A stretch of DNA of 64,000 bases from Papaver somniferum (GCF_003573695.1 NC_039362.1:194738827-194802826), one strand, 5' to 3'; positions 1 to 13,207 are shown, counted from the stretch's first letter. Notes: generated by a model not told the origin, from the sequence alone. Made by a program: numbers and translations.

Positions 1-4
1 TAAC

Positions 5-2376
5 TTGAGAGAAATCTTCGAGCAGATGCGAAAGTTCAATATCAAGGTGAATCCAGAAAAATGTGTTTTTGGAGTATCATCAAGAAAATTTTTGGGTTAT
101 ATAGTCTCCAAGAAGGGAATAGAAGTTGATCCAGACAAGGTACAAGCGATTAAAGATATGCCACTCCCAGCAAGGGTGAAGGATGTTCAAAAGTTAAATG
201 GATTAATAGCTTCGATGGGAAGATTTATCTCACGTTCTTCGGATAAGTGTAAACATTTCTTCAACATATTAAAGAAAGGAGAAAAATTTAAGTGGACAAA
301 GGAATGTGACAAGGCATTACAAAGCATAAAAAATTACTTAATGATACTCCAAAAACTCATAAGATTAAGGTATTAACAAAGGTACCAATTGAGCCTGCGA
401 TGAAAAATTCAAAAATATCAGGGAGAATTGAAAGATGGAATGCACAATTGGGAAATTTTGAAATCGGTTTCGAAGTATTATCTTCACCAAAGTCACAAAT
501 CATCGCAGAGTTCCTGGCAGAATTTCCATTGGAGGAAGATGAGTATGTAGAAGATATGATGGATGTGGATGAGGAACATGGGAATATTAAAGATTTACTG
601 ACAGATCGAAATTCAAACAGATGGGAGATACTAGTATATGGATCGTCTAATGGAGAAAGAAATGGTATTGGTATTATCTTTATTTCACCAGCAGGAGCGC
701 GAATGGCTTACTCATTCAGGTTGGAGTTCGCATCCACAAATAATGAAACGGAGTATGAGGCAGTTGTACATGCATTGAAGTTAGAAATTGAAATGGAGAT
801 AAATGAAGCGCGAGTAACTAGTGACTCCCAGTTGGTAATTCGTCAGATAGAAGGTAAATATTGTACAAACGAACCATCTTTACAGAAATACAAGAAATTG
901 GTCATGGAATTAGCAGAGCAAATTCCAAAAATAAGCTGGAGACACATACGTAGAAAGGATAATAGGCTCTCGGATGCATTGGCTTTCACACCCTCCATGC
1001 TAATAGATCCAGTTGCACGAGATATAAAGATCAAAACGCTTTATTTACCATCTATAAAGAAAGAAGACGAAACAGAAGCAGATGTGATGATAGTAGAAGA
1101 CAAGGAAGGAGAATAAATGAACGAAGACAAAGATTGGAGAACTGAGCTTCATTTATATATAGACAAGGGAGAGCTACCAAGAAAAAGATTAGAAGAACAC
1201 AAGTTAAAAAGTCGTGCGGCGAATTATGAATTAAGGGATGGCATTCTGTATAGAATATCATTTCTCGGACCTTCGCTTAGATGTCTCACGTAAAAGAAGG
1301 AATGGAAATATTAAAGGCATTACATTATGGGGATTCTGGAAACCATATTGGAGGAATATCACTCGCATACAGAGCGAAGATACAAGGATATTATTGGTCG
1401 TACATGCATGAAGATATAAAAGAAGTATCAAGACGATGTGAAGAGTGTCAATGTCATGGGAAGAAGAAGCACCGGGAGCAATGCTAAACACGTCAGCAAA
1501 TGCATGGCCATTCGGAAAATGGGGAACTGACATTGTTGGTTCGTTTATACCAGGAACAGGACAATGAAGATGAAGATATTTAATTGTCGCAACAGATTAT
1601 TTCACAAAGTGGGCAGAAGTAAAAGCATTTCAGCATATTCGTGATAAAGACATATTCACGTTTATTTTTGAAAATATCATATGCAGAGTTGGCATCCCTA
1701 CACAGTTACTATCTGATAATGAAAAATAATTTGAGGGCGAGAATATAGAGGTGCTACTCAATGCGTTCAAAATTCAAAGTGGAAAATTTACCCCTCTGTA
1801 TCCACAGAGTAATGGACAAGTAGAAGCAACCAACAAAACGATCGCAGACACATTAAAGAAAAAGTTGGAAGGACATAATAAAGGGTTGTGCGAACAAGTA
1901 CATAACGTAGTGTGGGCATACAGAACAACAAGGAGGGAAGCGACATGAATGTCACCTTTCTGTTTGACATATGGGGTAGAAGCAGTCTTACCAACAGAAG
2001 TCATTATCCCTACTAGAAAGAAAGAATCTCGGGAGAAGAATCTAAGTGCGGATTTAATTTTAACAAAACTGGATGATCTGGAAGAAGCTAGAGAGATCGC
2101 TCTACAACACATGTAAAATTATCAAAGAAGATTAGCTCGAGAATAAAATAAACGGTTTAAGATAAAAGAATTTCAACCAGGAGAATTAGTGTTTCGAGAA
2201 ATACCGGTTTATCAGGCGGAGATGGGAAGTTAGAAAAGAAGTGGACCGGACCATATATAATAAAAAGAATAGTTGGAAATGGAGCTTATGAGTTGGGGGA
2301 TCCTGAAGGAAAAGATGTAGGACGAAAATTAGATCGTCCTTGGAATATATTATATTTGAAGAAATATTATCCATGA
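5..2376 (+). pseudogene. Tat gypsy pol remnant: RT thumb, second RNase H, integrase
   Basis: Retrotransposon polyprotein in three frames. Positions 5-345 give the end of the reverse transcriptase with the motif KFLGYIVSKKGI. Around 335-365 most of the first RNase H is missing compared with the related copy at 52.9-53.4 kb. This deletion shifts the frame, so the next block resumes at about 358. Positions 620-1000 encode a second, archaeal-type RNase H (RVT_3-like; NNETEYEAVVHALK, DSQLVIRQIEG). The integrase follows: an HHCC zinc module at 1320-1450 (GNH and CEEC seen), then the core with D in WGTDIVG, D in LLSDNE and E in NGQVEATN, so the DDE residues survive. Stops occur at 1114, 1565, 1726, 1946, 2113 and 2144. 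The last codons end in KYYP at 2374, typical of these integrases. Confidence 0.9.
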
Positions 2377-3111
2377 ATACATGCGATATAAATCGCACAG
2401 GTGAAAAGAATGCGAAGTTAAGAATTCGAGTTCATATTTTTTGAATATGGATGTAATATTCAATTCAATAAACAAGTTTTAAGATTTCGTTCATTCTCAA
2501 GAAATTCTTTTATCAGAAAAAGGAAAATGTAAGTCCTCATAGTAAGACCTTAATGGAAGGAAACAAAAATAAAAACTCTAACTAGGGAGGATAGGCATCC
2601 GAATGTGGCGTGCAACCTAGTTCGCATAAATGCAAGAGAAAAAAAGTAAGACCTATCGCACGTCATAATCAGGGAAAACCTGGTAAGCATGACTCAAGGG
2701 AGAGCTACATCGAACCTTAAACTTGAGTCATGGAGATTTGGGGTGAGAAAAAACGAAAATGGCCATCCAGGAAAGACACATAAATCGAAAGATTGGGGTA
2801 ATAAGATCTTTTCTAAGGAGTGCAGAAACTCGATCAGGGCGCCGAGGTACACGATTAAGTCAAGAGTGCCCGGGGCGTCTGGAGCGTACCTTGCCACTCT
2901 TGACAAGTCCTGACTATGATGCACTCGGTCTGAAGATACCCCACTTAGGGTGCGGTCTCGTAACCATAAACCTTATCGGTGGAGGGATAAGAGGCTGCAA
3001 AATCAACTGGTTGTTGTATTACCGGATGGGAGGAGCCAACCTTAACCCGGTAGAGGTAAACTTCCTTGAAGGGGCAACCAGGGGGAATATAAAGACGACA
3101 CCTTCCATTAG
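2377..3111 (+). other. Tat element 3' non-coding region, first segment
   Basis: No convincing gene. This follows the integrase stop and runs to the CACTA insertion at 3112. Short open frames at 2689-3157 have no recognisable domain and cross the CACTA boundary, so they are not treated as genes. The region continues after the two insertions at 12865-13207 and 18597-18720. Confidence 0.6.
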
Positions 3112-3717
3112 CACTAGTGTAAAATGGAAGTTAAACCACTGGCAATACAAGAGGTAATATCATCAAAAACGACTGTGATCATCAGTTGTAATATATTAGT
3201 GGTTTTTTCCAAAACGACTGTGTCTCACAGAAGTTGATATCTTTAAAAATACTACTTTCGCTGACAGTAAATTGATAACACTGACATTAACAGTGGTTTC
3301 TAAAGTTTTAAATTAAAAAATATAAAAGTTAATCGCCTGTTTCCAAAAGTAGTTTATATGGGATGAATACTTTTTAAAAGTATGATTCGTCTGAATCACA
3401 GTCTGACTAGGCTTTCATCTGACTGGCCTGAAATTTGAAATTTATTACAATTTATAAAATCTGATTCACATTTCTGACTGGCAAAAAATTTGAAATTCAC
3501 TAAGCTGAACTTTAATAGATGCTCATTTGAAACATTCACCATTCAATCCAAATTCAAAATATGTTTACAACAATAACTCTATTTATATTAATCGAGCTGA
3601 TAGTTAGGTCAAAAACCACGAAAAGTTTTACATGGGTACTGAATTCACACCATTCTAAGTTATCATTATACTTGAGCATTCTGAACTCCAAAAAATATAA
3701 CGAAACTTCTTTTTATT
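3112..3717. repeat. CACTA 1 left subterminal region
   Basis: AT-rich, no gene. Several copies of an ACGACTGTG motif in both orientations (for example near 3168 and 3214) and blocks such as TGACTGG near 3416 and 3476 repeat at short spacing. Family knowledge: CACTA subterminal repeats bind the TNPA-type protein. Confidence 0.65.
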
Positions 3718-4017
3718 TCAGTAAGTATTGGTCCAATTCACCTGTGTGCATTGAGGCTGCTGCTGATAAACACCTACAGGAGGTCCTACCATTTCAACAT
3801 CTCCAGCCATGGTTTGAGACCGCCGAAGCAGAGGGTTAATAGGTGCTCCTCCCATTTTACGTGGTGGGTGATATATCCCAGCAAAGGCTGGATTCCCAGT
3901 TTGAGATGGTGCAAATGCTATGTGTTGTCCCTGAGACAGGTTGTAGAAAGAACCAGCCTGTATTCCAGAAATCTCTCTCCCTGGTGCAGGAACCCAGACA
4001 GCTGCACCACCTTCACT
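3718..4017 (-). pseudogene. Captured C-terminal exon of a GBF-interacting protein 1-like gene
   Basis: The minus-strand exon starts after a TTTTTGCAG acceptor (4018-4026) and ends at a TGA at 3718. It encodes about 99 residues with a Gln/Pro/Gly-rich tail: FYNLSQGQHIAFAPSQ, then FAGIYHP, SQTMAGDVEMVGPP and VYQQQPQ, ending NWTNTY. This pattern is what I recall for the C-terminus of plant GIP1-like proteins (ubiquitin-associated-like DUF1296 domain at the N-terminus, interacting with G-box factors). The UBA-like domain is absent here, so this is only the last exon. It lies inside CACTA 1, on the transposase strand, with splice acceptor and stop intact, so it could be spliced onto an element transcript. 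Identification is from memory of the family. Confidence 0.75.
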
Positions 4018-4317
4018 CTGCAAAAACAAGTGCAACTAAGTTATACAACAGCAGATCTAAAGGTCACTGACCAAAGTAATAGAAAATGTAAAGCTTTCAA
4101 AAATAATGAAATAAATGAATGAAAATGTTAATTACTAGTTAAAGGACCAGAAAGTAAGAAAATACATGGACATCTTTCTTTTCTTTGTTGGAACAAGTAT
4201 ACACAGACTCAAAAAATAACTTAAATCAAGGTAGCAGGTTGAAATCATATAAACTAGTATAAGTGCTGCAAGCATTCAGTCGAGAGATATTACCTAATCT
4301 CCATCCAATACTCGTCG

Positions 4318-7300
4318 TTATATAAAGATGTTGAAGAAAGAAGGTTGATTCATGGATGCAGCAAACACATACGGATCTTCATAAGCATTCACCTTTAGGC
4401 CGGATCTCTTGGGAGATTCTAATACAAGATGCCAATGCTTTCTAGTCTCATCAGCGCAATAAAAGACTTGGGAAGCTTGAGAAGCATGGATGAAGGGTTC
4501 GTCAACTTCTTTAGAGATTCTCTTAAACTTTTCTAAGTTGACGAACCTCGAGTTTGTCTCTGCATCCACATATGATCCAGTTGTTTTGTCTTCGACCCGG
4601 ACCCTATTACAGAGAAAAAAACTTCTGTGAAATCTTCATAATCGAGTTCAAGTATCTTTTTCACAACGCCAAAGTAAGAAGTATCATCGCCCACCAAGTT
4701 GGTGTCTTTGGCGCTTGCTCTGAAGCTGGTGAAGGCATCCATGGTCACTACACTGTTTTGTGTAGTCATATATTTCTATGCCTCTGCTGTATAAAACAGA
4801 TAACCATTCACCGAATACGCTCTATAGGAAACTGTCTTGAAGGAAGGGCCAATTACGAGCCTATGAAAATCTGTCATGGGAGTTCCTAGAAGTTGATCTC
4901 TTAACCAGGGAATGTAATCCTGACGCTTGCTCCTTGATCTTCGGTTAAAAGTATTACTGTATGCCTTCTATTTCCTGTGAAACAATAAAGACAATCATAC
5001 ATGACAGGGTTACTTCACACTATACAAATTATATGGTCAAAATGGTGTAAATAAAAAAAGACAAAGGTAAGGATTCTACTTACTCTTCCCATTCAGTATT
5101 TTGTTCTGAATGTCTCAATACTCAAAGACAAACTTGTTGATGTTGTAAGGAAGTTAATTGGTATGGTTTTCCTTGTGAATTAGGCGGTTCTGGACCTTCG
5201 TAAACCTCATCGTGCAATGCTATCTTTACATGACACTTATAAGACTTTTGCTTACCCTTAGGAATGAACTCCATCCAATGGCGCGCTCCTTTATCGACCT
5301 CATATTGTGTAGTTATAGACCCTTCAATATAGTTTTTGTTCCGACCATAAACCTTGTAGGTTCTCATCATCCTGCACATGCAATTAGTAACACAGAAATA
5401 TATGTAAGGTATATATAAGTTCATAAAGTAATAAAGAAACTGAAAGTATCAACAATTAAAGAAGTATACCTCTCAAAAGGGTACATCCACCTAAATTGAA
5501 CTGGTCCCAATGTTAGTGCCTCTTCGGCCAAATGTACGACAAGATGAGTCATTGTAACAAAAAAATCCGGTGGGAAGTACATCTAAAACACACATAAAGA
5601 CTCCACAACACGTTCGTGCATTAGACGAAGCGCTTCACGATTAATAACCTTAGAACAAAGAACTTTGAAAAACAATGACAATTGACGTATTTCCTCACGC
5701 AAAAGCTTATGATCTTTGAAGCAATACATTAGAAAATTGGCATCAAACCTTGCATAAGCATGTGGTAGTCGTGGGACTTCAAACACTTAAATTGTAACTC
5801 TTTCATATCCACTTTTTTTTTCCAGTTTCCACTATAACCAATAGGAACTTTCAGTTTGCTAAAACTTTTACAGACTAGTTCTATTTCATTCTTAGGCAAG
5901 CAATAAGGAGCTGGGGGGCGTTCTACTTTACCCTTTGTTTTCATCAACCACAAGTCAGGTTTTAAGTTCAGCAGTTCCAAATCCTTGCGCGCTGGATCCC
6001 CATCCTTAGACTTATCCTTGTGGTTCATGAAAGTCCCAAACATGTTCTCTGCAAAGTTCTTTTCTACATGCATCACATCCACATTATGACGAAGTTGCAG
6101 AAACTAAAGTTAAGATTAACTAAGTTAGCAAAACTTATAAATAACAAGAACATAATGATTAAAGTTAGCAAATGCCGGAAAATAACCACATATTCACTTA
6201 CCTTCCAATATGGAAGATTGTATAGAATTGATCTCTTCGAATACGGAGAATCAACTTGTAACTGCTTTACCATCTTCCCGAATTCCTTGTTTGTTGTTGA
6301 TGTCCTATAAAACAATTCAACGCCACTCAAACGAATTGGTGCACCCCTATCTTCCTTAAATCCATTGAACTTTTCGGTTTCACGTCTGTAAGGGTGAGAC
6401 CGATCTCTTAAAAATCTTCTATGACCCATGTATGCAAACTTATTACCCCATTTCAGCCTCAGAGCCTCAGTATCTTTACCACATGCCGGACAACCAAATT
6501 TTCCAGATGTTCGCAGACCAGACATATAAGCATAAGCCGGATAGTCATGTATACACCACATTAAAATTTCTTTCATTGTAAAGGAAGTCTTTTTGTGCGC
6601 ATCATACGTTAGCTTTCCTTTTAACCATAACTCAATTAACTCATCAATTAAGGGATGCAAATAAACATCAATGTTGCCATTGGGACCACTTGGACCAGGA
6701 ATAAGTAATGCTAACAGTGTAAAATCTTTTGACGTTCATACTGATGGGGGAAGGTTAAAAGGAAAAACCATGACGGGCCAAGTACTGTGTGTAGTCATCA
6801 TTCCAAAAGGATTAAAACCATCAGTGGCTAGTCCTAGACGCACATTACGTTTCTCAATAGCAAACTCAGGCCACTTCCTATCAATTGACTTCCAAGAAGA
6901 AGAATCCACAGGATGTCGCATGTGTATAATACTTTCTTCAACATTAGAGTGATAGTACATCTGCTCAGCAATCCATGGATTACCATACCAACGCTGTAAC
7001 CTTTCAGTAATTTGGAAAAACCTTAGTTTCTTCACTGTCACTTTTCTAGCATTTGGATCACTTCCTTCAGGAGGTACTTTCCATCTACTTGCCTGACATT
7101 TAGGACACTCTTCATAATCAACATACTCCTTTCGATAAAGTATGCAATCATTAGAGCAATCATGGATAATCTCGACCGGCAAGTTAAATGGCTTGAGCAT
7201 ACCCTTAGCTTTAGCACATGTAGATGGTAACGTGTTCCCTTCCGGTAAAATAGTTTTCATAAATTTTAATAATTCTGTAAAAAAAATATTGGAACACTGA

Positions 7301-7907
7301 TACCTTGCTTTCAAACTAAGCAGCTCAATCACTGTCGACAGTTTTGTATGTTCACCACCACAATCTGGATACAGGGGTTGTAATGCATCCAATATCCTCT
7401 TTCTGAAATCGGCGTCGACACCATCTTCAACACTAGCACCAGCACCACCTTCCACATTAGCACCAAAACCATCTTCAACATTAGCATTTGAACCATCTTC
7501 ATCAATAGCACAATTTTCATGGTTAACAAGCTCAGTGCGACCTAGTGTGGCTAAGAACAAGTCAACCATTCTCGGAAAAGAAGCTTCACTCACAACATTA
7601 TTAGTAGGTAACACGGAAGCTCTAACAGTGGAATTATTCTCACGAGGTTTCTCACCATGATGGATCCACGTTCGGTATGTCACATCGAACCCATGATCAA
7701 GAATATCCCCATGTATTTCATCAAGAGTTTTGGACGACTATTATAATTCTGACATTTCATGCAAGGACAATGAAATTGAATTATATATTCCCCAAGACTG
7801 TCAGCTGTAAATTGAATGAAAGATTTAACACCTTCAATAAACCTCGGTGAACCTTACGTGCAGTGAACCATTATTTACAAGGAGGATTTATATGACGTCC
7901 TGACATC
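4318..7907 (-). pseudogene. TNP2-type CACTA transposase (Transposase_21), broken
   Basis: Minus-strand multi-exon transposase. The N-terminus starts near 7907 (MSGRHINPPCK) with the Transpos_assoc zinc-like module (CPCMKCQN, then YRTWIHHGE). The Transposase_21 core follows with ATDGFNPFG, NLPPS, WCIHDYPAYAYMSG, CPACGKD, YMGHRRFL and, after an intron at about 6107-6201 (GTAAGT donor), LRHNVDVMHVEKN. Downstream are DUF4218 (GPVQFRWMYPFER; EGSITTQYE) and DUF4216-like segments (YFGVVKKILELDY; QVFYCADE). The family cuts and pastes CACTA elements by binding their ends. Defects: an in-frame TGA just after NLPPSV (about 6735), a frameshift near 5740 where HDYHMLMQ should continue, and other frame breaks towards the C-terminus. 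Confidence 0.92.
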
Positions 7908-9588
7908 TACAAATAAATGACAAAAGCAATCAGTTCTATTACTGTAATTGAGCAAGATAGTAAGAAAAGAACATAAAGCAGAACCCAGTGACATATACAA
8001 ATACAAATTCTAGTCAGATTATTTAATTTGAAAGAACCCCCATATTTAAGAAACATATAAAATAAGTTCAAAAGCCTAATTAACTCAGAATTTAGCTAGG
8101 GTTTCCAACTGAAATCAATTAAGAATTAGAAATCTATTTTCACCTAGTGGAGTAGTTTTAACCCAAAAAAAGGATACATAGAAGCAGGATCTAAATCATC
8201 CTAAGAATTACGCTCATATTATCCTATTCATGAACTGGCAAAGAGAAGAGAAGTAAAAGAACAATTTTAATTTGACAGAACCCCCAAATTTAAGAAACAT
8301 AAAATCAGTTCAAATACCTAATTAACTCAGAATTTAACAAGGGTTTCCAACTGAAATAAAAATCAATTAAGCTATAACTAATTATAAAGTTGAACTAAGT
8401 AGATGCCCTAATAATCTTGAAATCAAGTACATACTCTAATGTAAGAGAAGGAGACTTGAGATCTGATACTGTGCTCTGAGTTGTTGAGCTTTCATAAATC
8501 CTCTGAAATCAGAACCTGACTAGTAAATACGCAAGCCTAATAAATTTCTCTCAAGTAGGTGTCGTTGATTATCTTCAAAATATAAGAGATAATGAGAAGA
8601 AAATGTTTCTCAGATGAGAATGAGAGATAAAGACGAGATAAGGTCTAGTTTTTCTTTACAGATTTGTTTCAAAACCTGACTATGACTATAATAGTCTAAC
8701 TTGAGTCAGATGACTCAGCATCACCTGACTTGGCTGAATCTCCTTTCCATGTGGGATGATATCAAATCATGTTGGGGAAATTGTCAAATTGATTGCAACT
8801 GAAATTGGCTAGTACCTAATCGTAACTGAAATTGGCCAACACCTTAAGACTGATTGTAGTTTCACATTAAGAAGAAACTAAAGCTCATAGTTACAGTGAA
8901 CAACTACAATCACTTTAAGTTTGAGAATTTTCTATCTAAATTTATAATGTCCAACTACAATCAGTCTATCTGATACTCAAATTTTGAGATCACTGGACAT
9001 ACTACAAATAATGGGATTTGTAATCTATAAAGCCAAACTAGGATACAAACTGCAACTACTAGATTTCAGTAATTTATAAACAACAGGCACTGAAATTGAT
9101 ATATGAATGCATTTGTAATATACAAGTCAAACTTAAATACAAACTGCAACTACTGGATTTTCACTAAATTATAATCTGAAAACTGCAATTTAAAGTACAA
9201 GCACATTTACAGAAGTTCCTGACATTGAACAAGTTATAAGGGACCATCAGAATATTTCATTAGATAATAGCAGCGCTATAAAACCTGCTGAAGCTACATA
9301 ATAAACCCATTAAACTTGTAAATTATCCGATAATTAAGATTGAGTTTTGAATTTCTTCTTTACAAAAGAAGAGAAGAGACTACAAAAGAAGAGAAGGGAC
9401 TCAAAACCACAAGTTAGATCCCAAAATACTCGCACCGTATCAACTGTCCCAAAATACTTACACCATATCCATATATTTCTTCAAGATATTTACATGTTCC
9501 CCATATACTTCACAACATCCCTTTGTATACCCCAAAAAGTCCCAAAAAGCTCCAAAATATTCACTTAAACTACCAGAAACCTTCAACT
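7908..9588. other. CACTA 1 spacer between TNP2 and TNP1 genes
   Basis: No gene seen. It holds an approximate direct repeat: about 8030-8150 and 8278-8370 share CCTAATTAACTCAGAATTTA and GGGTTTCCAACTGAAAT. Another pair near 9050-9090 and 9130-9170 shares CAAACTGCAACTACT. These look like internal duplications of the element. Confidence 0.55.
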
Positions 9589-11438
9589 TCAAAAATCTGC
9601 ATCAAGTACTATTGGCCAAGGTCCAACAGAGTGCTTGGGCCATAAAATCTTGTCACCATGTTTCACACTAGAAAGAGTTCCTTCTCCAACGCAGAGCGGC
9701 TCAGTGCGTATCACTACTTCATCAATGAGGACGAGAAAATAAAAATCATCATTTTCATCAGCACTCCTATCAATACGTCCGAATGCAACTGCACCCTTGC
9801 GCATATTCCTTAATACAACATACTGGACTCTTTGACCATCCACATTCGTTGGCTATAAACAGAAAAACATCCAATAATAAGAAACAATCCAAACTAATTG
9901 TTCTAAGTTAATCATTTTAGTTTAATTCAGACCGATGTTCATTCATTGTTTTCTAGTGCTAACTAAAGGTGCTAAGAATATATGACCTAAGTATTATTAG
10001 CATTGTTGGTGCCAGGGCTGACACTTAAGGCTCTTAGCTCCTCAACAGTCTCCTCAAGATTACAGACACGATTTTCTACAACAGCAGTCTTCAATTTCTC
10101 CTTACGCAACAGCTCTCTACTAACGGCAGATGCACGTAACTCAGTCTTTGAGACCCCACCTCCAAAGCCTCGAACAACACCCCTTCCATTACGGCCAAGT
10201 ACCTATCATCAGATATATAAAATTAGTTAGTAACAATTTTATTATATGATACAGAAATATCAATTCATCTCCAAAACAACAATATATAATCAGCTCAACC
10301 CATCTTCACAACTGCATCCTTATCTAGATCAGTCTGGCCTCTAAACTCATCTGTTTCATTCAACTCCCTCACCTTTTGCTGCACAATATAACCAACATTA
10401 TGCATAAGACGATAACAAATAGTAGAACTAGTGAATCTAATTTATTCATTGAACATAGAACTTACAACATAATCTTTTGATGTTACTTCATAAGATAGGG
10501 GATCGAAGTGTAGACGGTCCTCTTCAGACATTTATTGGTACACATGTGTAGCCAGGTACAGGTCAACCCTTAATACCTTACCAGTAGGACTTGCTTGTTC
10601 CATTTCATGTAGGCCTTGGGCAATACCACGCCTACCTGTACTGTGTGCAGCTTTTAGCTTTGACCTTGCTCTCTTAATTCTTTCCCTAACCTCCTTATCT
10701 TCGCCTTTACTCACAATATCAACGAAGGCATCACAGTCCTATTTTTTCAAATTTTTGGGTATCCTTTTTCTCATTTCAGCAACAATGGAACAGTCATCAC
10801 ATATCTCCCTTAGTTTAGTCTTGGCATTCTTCCATAACAGATTTGCCATTTTCAAAGCTTTGGCCTTGAGAAATTCAAGAACCATGTATGCATTGGAGAG
10901 ACTCCTCCAGATTTCTTCCTTCAATGGCAGAGGAACTTGCTTCCAACTTTTAATAGATGGTGGGACGAGATTTCTGGTTATTTTCCCCAGCTTGGTGGCA
11001 TACGTCTTTTTGGTAGGTCCTATAGGTTGGCCTATGTCATTAAAATAAATTGGTAGACACTGATCATCACCTATACAAAACAATACAAAATCATTAAAAT
11101 TTCTAATAAAAATTGAAATAAGTAACATATTTAGGGAAGTAAGATAAAACAGCTACATTACCAATCATGCTTTCTTCACTAATTTCAGGTTCACTATCAC
11201 TATTTGTCTGACATAGAGCCTCATGCCACGGCTCTGAACGTCCACTAGGAGAATGTTCACCCTGAGACAATGAATGAGACCCAGACCCTCCACTTGAATT
11301 CAGACTTCTTCCATGACTGTCTGAACCATTAGTAAATGGAGACCTTCGTCTATCAACCAAAGGAGTCCAGGTAGGTTGATTTGTGGTAGGAGTTCCAGAC
11401 CGACGAGATATGCTGCTACTTCTAGGTCCCCTAGCCAT
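9589..11438 (-). pseudogene. TNP1/TNPA-like CACTA protein (Transposase_24-type), exons in several frames
   Basis: Several minus-strand exons. The first (11438-11158) opens MARGPRSSSISRRSG and is Ser/Pro-rich. A middle exon (about 11070-10739) has a lysine-rich region with SWKQVPLPLKEEIWRSL and KMANLLWKNAKTKLRE. The next (10714-10532) has VRERIKRARSKLKAAHSTG followed by RRGIAQGLHEMEQ, a hallmark of Transposase_24 proteins that accompany TNP2 in plant CACTA elements. The last (9843-9589) ends WPIVLDADF and a stop. The family role is accessory DNA binding at subterminal repeats. I have not tested whether splicing joins every exon in frame, so it may be intact or slightly damaged. Confidence 0.8.
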
Positions 11439-12864
11439 ATTATCTGATCAAAAAACCCATAATAAGCAACAATACAAAAACTGCAGCAGTGGTACACAAT
11501 ATCATGACACAAAACCTACATGTAAGAGATTGATATCTAACCATATACATTTAAACGATGCAACAGTGGTTCAAAGCAACTTATCAAAAGCATATTAAGT
11601 ACAAAACTAAACTACAAACAATCACTTCTTACACATCTGCAAATAATCTTTCTATCTATGCAACTAAATCGTAACAAATCATGATAGAATGAAGAAAAAC
11701 ATCAATATAAATCAATCCATGCTATACAAACACAATTTCATAACTTGAACACAACTACCTCAAAGTAGAACATGAGGTTTCGTCACAAAATCAAAAGCCA
11801 ACTGTAAGAACATGAAAAAGATCCTAATTCAACTATAAGAACATCATGATAACACACTAAACACGAATCAAAGTAAAGTATGAAAAGCTAATCAAGATTC
11901 TAAAACCATAGAAAAATTAAAACAAATATTTGATCGAGATGTTATACCTGAAGATCTTTGAGAAATTACTGCACCTCTTCTACACAACATTAAAAACAAA
12001 GGAACTTCAATTAAAACCCTAACAGAGAAATTGAAGACAAGAACTGGACAATCTATCACGAAATTAACCTCTACCAAATTCAAATCAAATAGAATCAAAG
12101 TGAAGGAGTTGTTATACCTGAAGATTAATCTGCACCTGAAGGACTTCTACATTAAAAAAAAAAACAAACACAAAACTTAGATTCAAACCCTAACATCAAA
12201 GAAATTGAAAGCAAAACAAAAAAAATGACTTTCTAAAACCATAACTTTACCTGATGAGAATTGAAATCGAAAATAGGGTTATGAAGAAAAGGGATTTTGA
12301 AGATATGAAGAGAACTAGGGTTTGGGAAAAGGGGTTTATAGACACAGAACAAAAATAGGGTTTTGAGAATAGGGGTTTACGGATATAGAAGAGAAATAGG
12401 GTTTTGAATAACTTGTTAGTCAGGGTTTTTTCAATCTGAAATCAGTTTTCTGTCTTTGATTTTTCTTTTTGTCTCTGAGTTTTCTTTCCTGTGTATGAAC
12501 AAGTGACAGAAACGTAAAAGATAAAGGTGAGAGAGAAGAGATATATAGAGTCGATAGAAACGAGGATTCTCACCTGTCACCGTTGATCCATTTAGGCTCA
12601 TCATCTAACCATTGCTTCTGGCTCGAAAAATCCCGCCAAAAACATGCATCATAAAATCTTCTTTTCCTCACAGTCGTTTTACAACTCAGACAAAACCACC
12701 AAAAATTCGCCTCTATAAAATAACTGATATTGAAACTAGTTTAATTTCTTTTTAATTTTTTTTATAAAACATTTGTGAATGACAACATGGGTAAATACTT
12801 CAGCCCAATAACAGTTGTTTTTGAAAAGCCCAGGAAGTGGTAAAAAACTAATTATCCACTAGTG
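11439..12864. other. TNP1 upstream leader and CACTA 1 right subterminal region
   Basis: No coding sequence recognised. Near 11940-11965 and 12100-12130 the string GTTATACCTGAAGAT repeats. Near 12280-12410 the motif TAGGGTTT(T) repeats about every 40 bases, as in a plant 5' untranslated leader. The final 200 bases carry CACAGTCGTTTT, the inverted subterminal motif of this CACTA family. Confidence 0.5.
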
Positions 12865-13207
12865 TAGGGAGCTGAATTTTGTCAAAAGACGTAAATGTCA
12901 TGAGGCTTTTTACTCACGGGAGTATTAAGGATTGCCACATTTACGCACAAGAAAAACCTAAAGAGGCAATAATACAAGAATATGATAAGGCGGGATCAAC
13001 GGGTCCTTACATTTAGGTGTAACGACCGCCTGCGATCTCGTCACACGAAAATAAAAGATAAATTAAGGAAAATTAAGACCTTTACTTAGGAAGGAAACAT
13101 AAGACCTTATGAGAAAATTTATATACAAACCAATGTTGTTTTGCAGGGAATTCGCGAAAAAATAGCAGGATCAATAAAACTCGTATGCTTGTTTTTTACA
13201 AGACAAG
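12865..13207 (+). other. Tat element 3' non-coding region between the two CACTA insertions
   Basis: A 343-base strip of gypsy 3' region exposed between the CACTA elements. Bases such as AAGACCTTTACTTAGGAAGG resemble the segment near 2520-2560, supporting one host element. No gene. Confidence 0.55.

Larger units (their letters stand above)
3112..12864. mobile_element. CACTA (En/Spm-type) DNA transposon 1, autonomous-type structure
   Basis: The left end starts CACTAGTGTAAAATGG at 3112 and the right end finishes CCACTAGTG at 12864, its inverted complement. A 3-bp target duplication TAG flanks it (3109-3111 and 12865-12867). Subterminal regions at both ends carry repeats of AAAACGACTGTG, as expected for transposase binding sites. 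Inside, on the minus strand, are a TNP2-type transposase (4318-7907), a TNP1-type protein (9589-11438) and a captured host exon (3718-4017). Length 9753 bp. The TNP2 gene has at least one in-frame stop and one frameshift, so this copy is probably no longer autonomous. Confidence 0.95.

Noticed and set aside
1258..2398. Minus-strand open frames over the gypsy integrase (1258-1533, 1774-2112, 2186-2398)
   Set aside because: They are mirror frames of the + strand integrase, which has clear zinc and DDE motifs; no domain of their own.
3718..4017. GBF-interacting protein exon as part of a resident host gene
   Set aside because: It lies between CACTA ends with a TAG duplication and lacks the N-terminal domain; gene capture is simpler.
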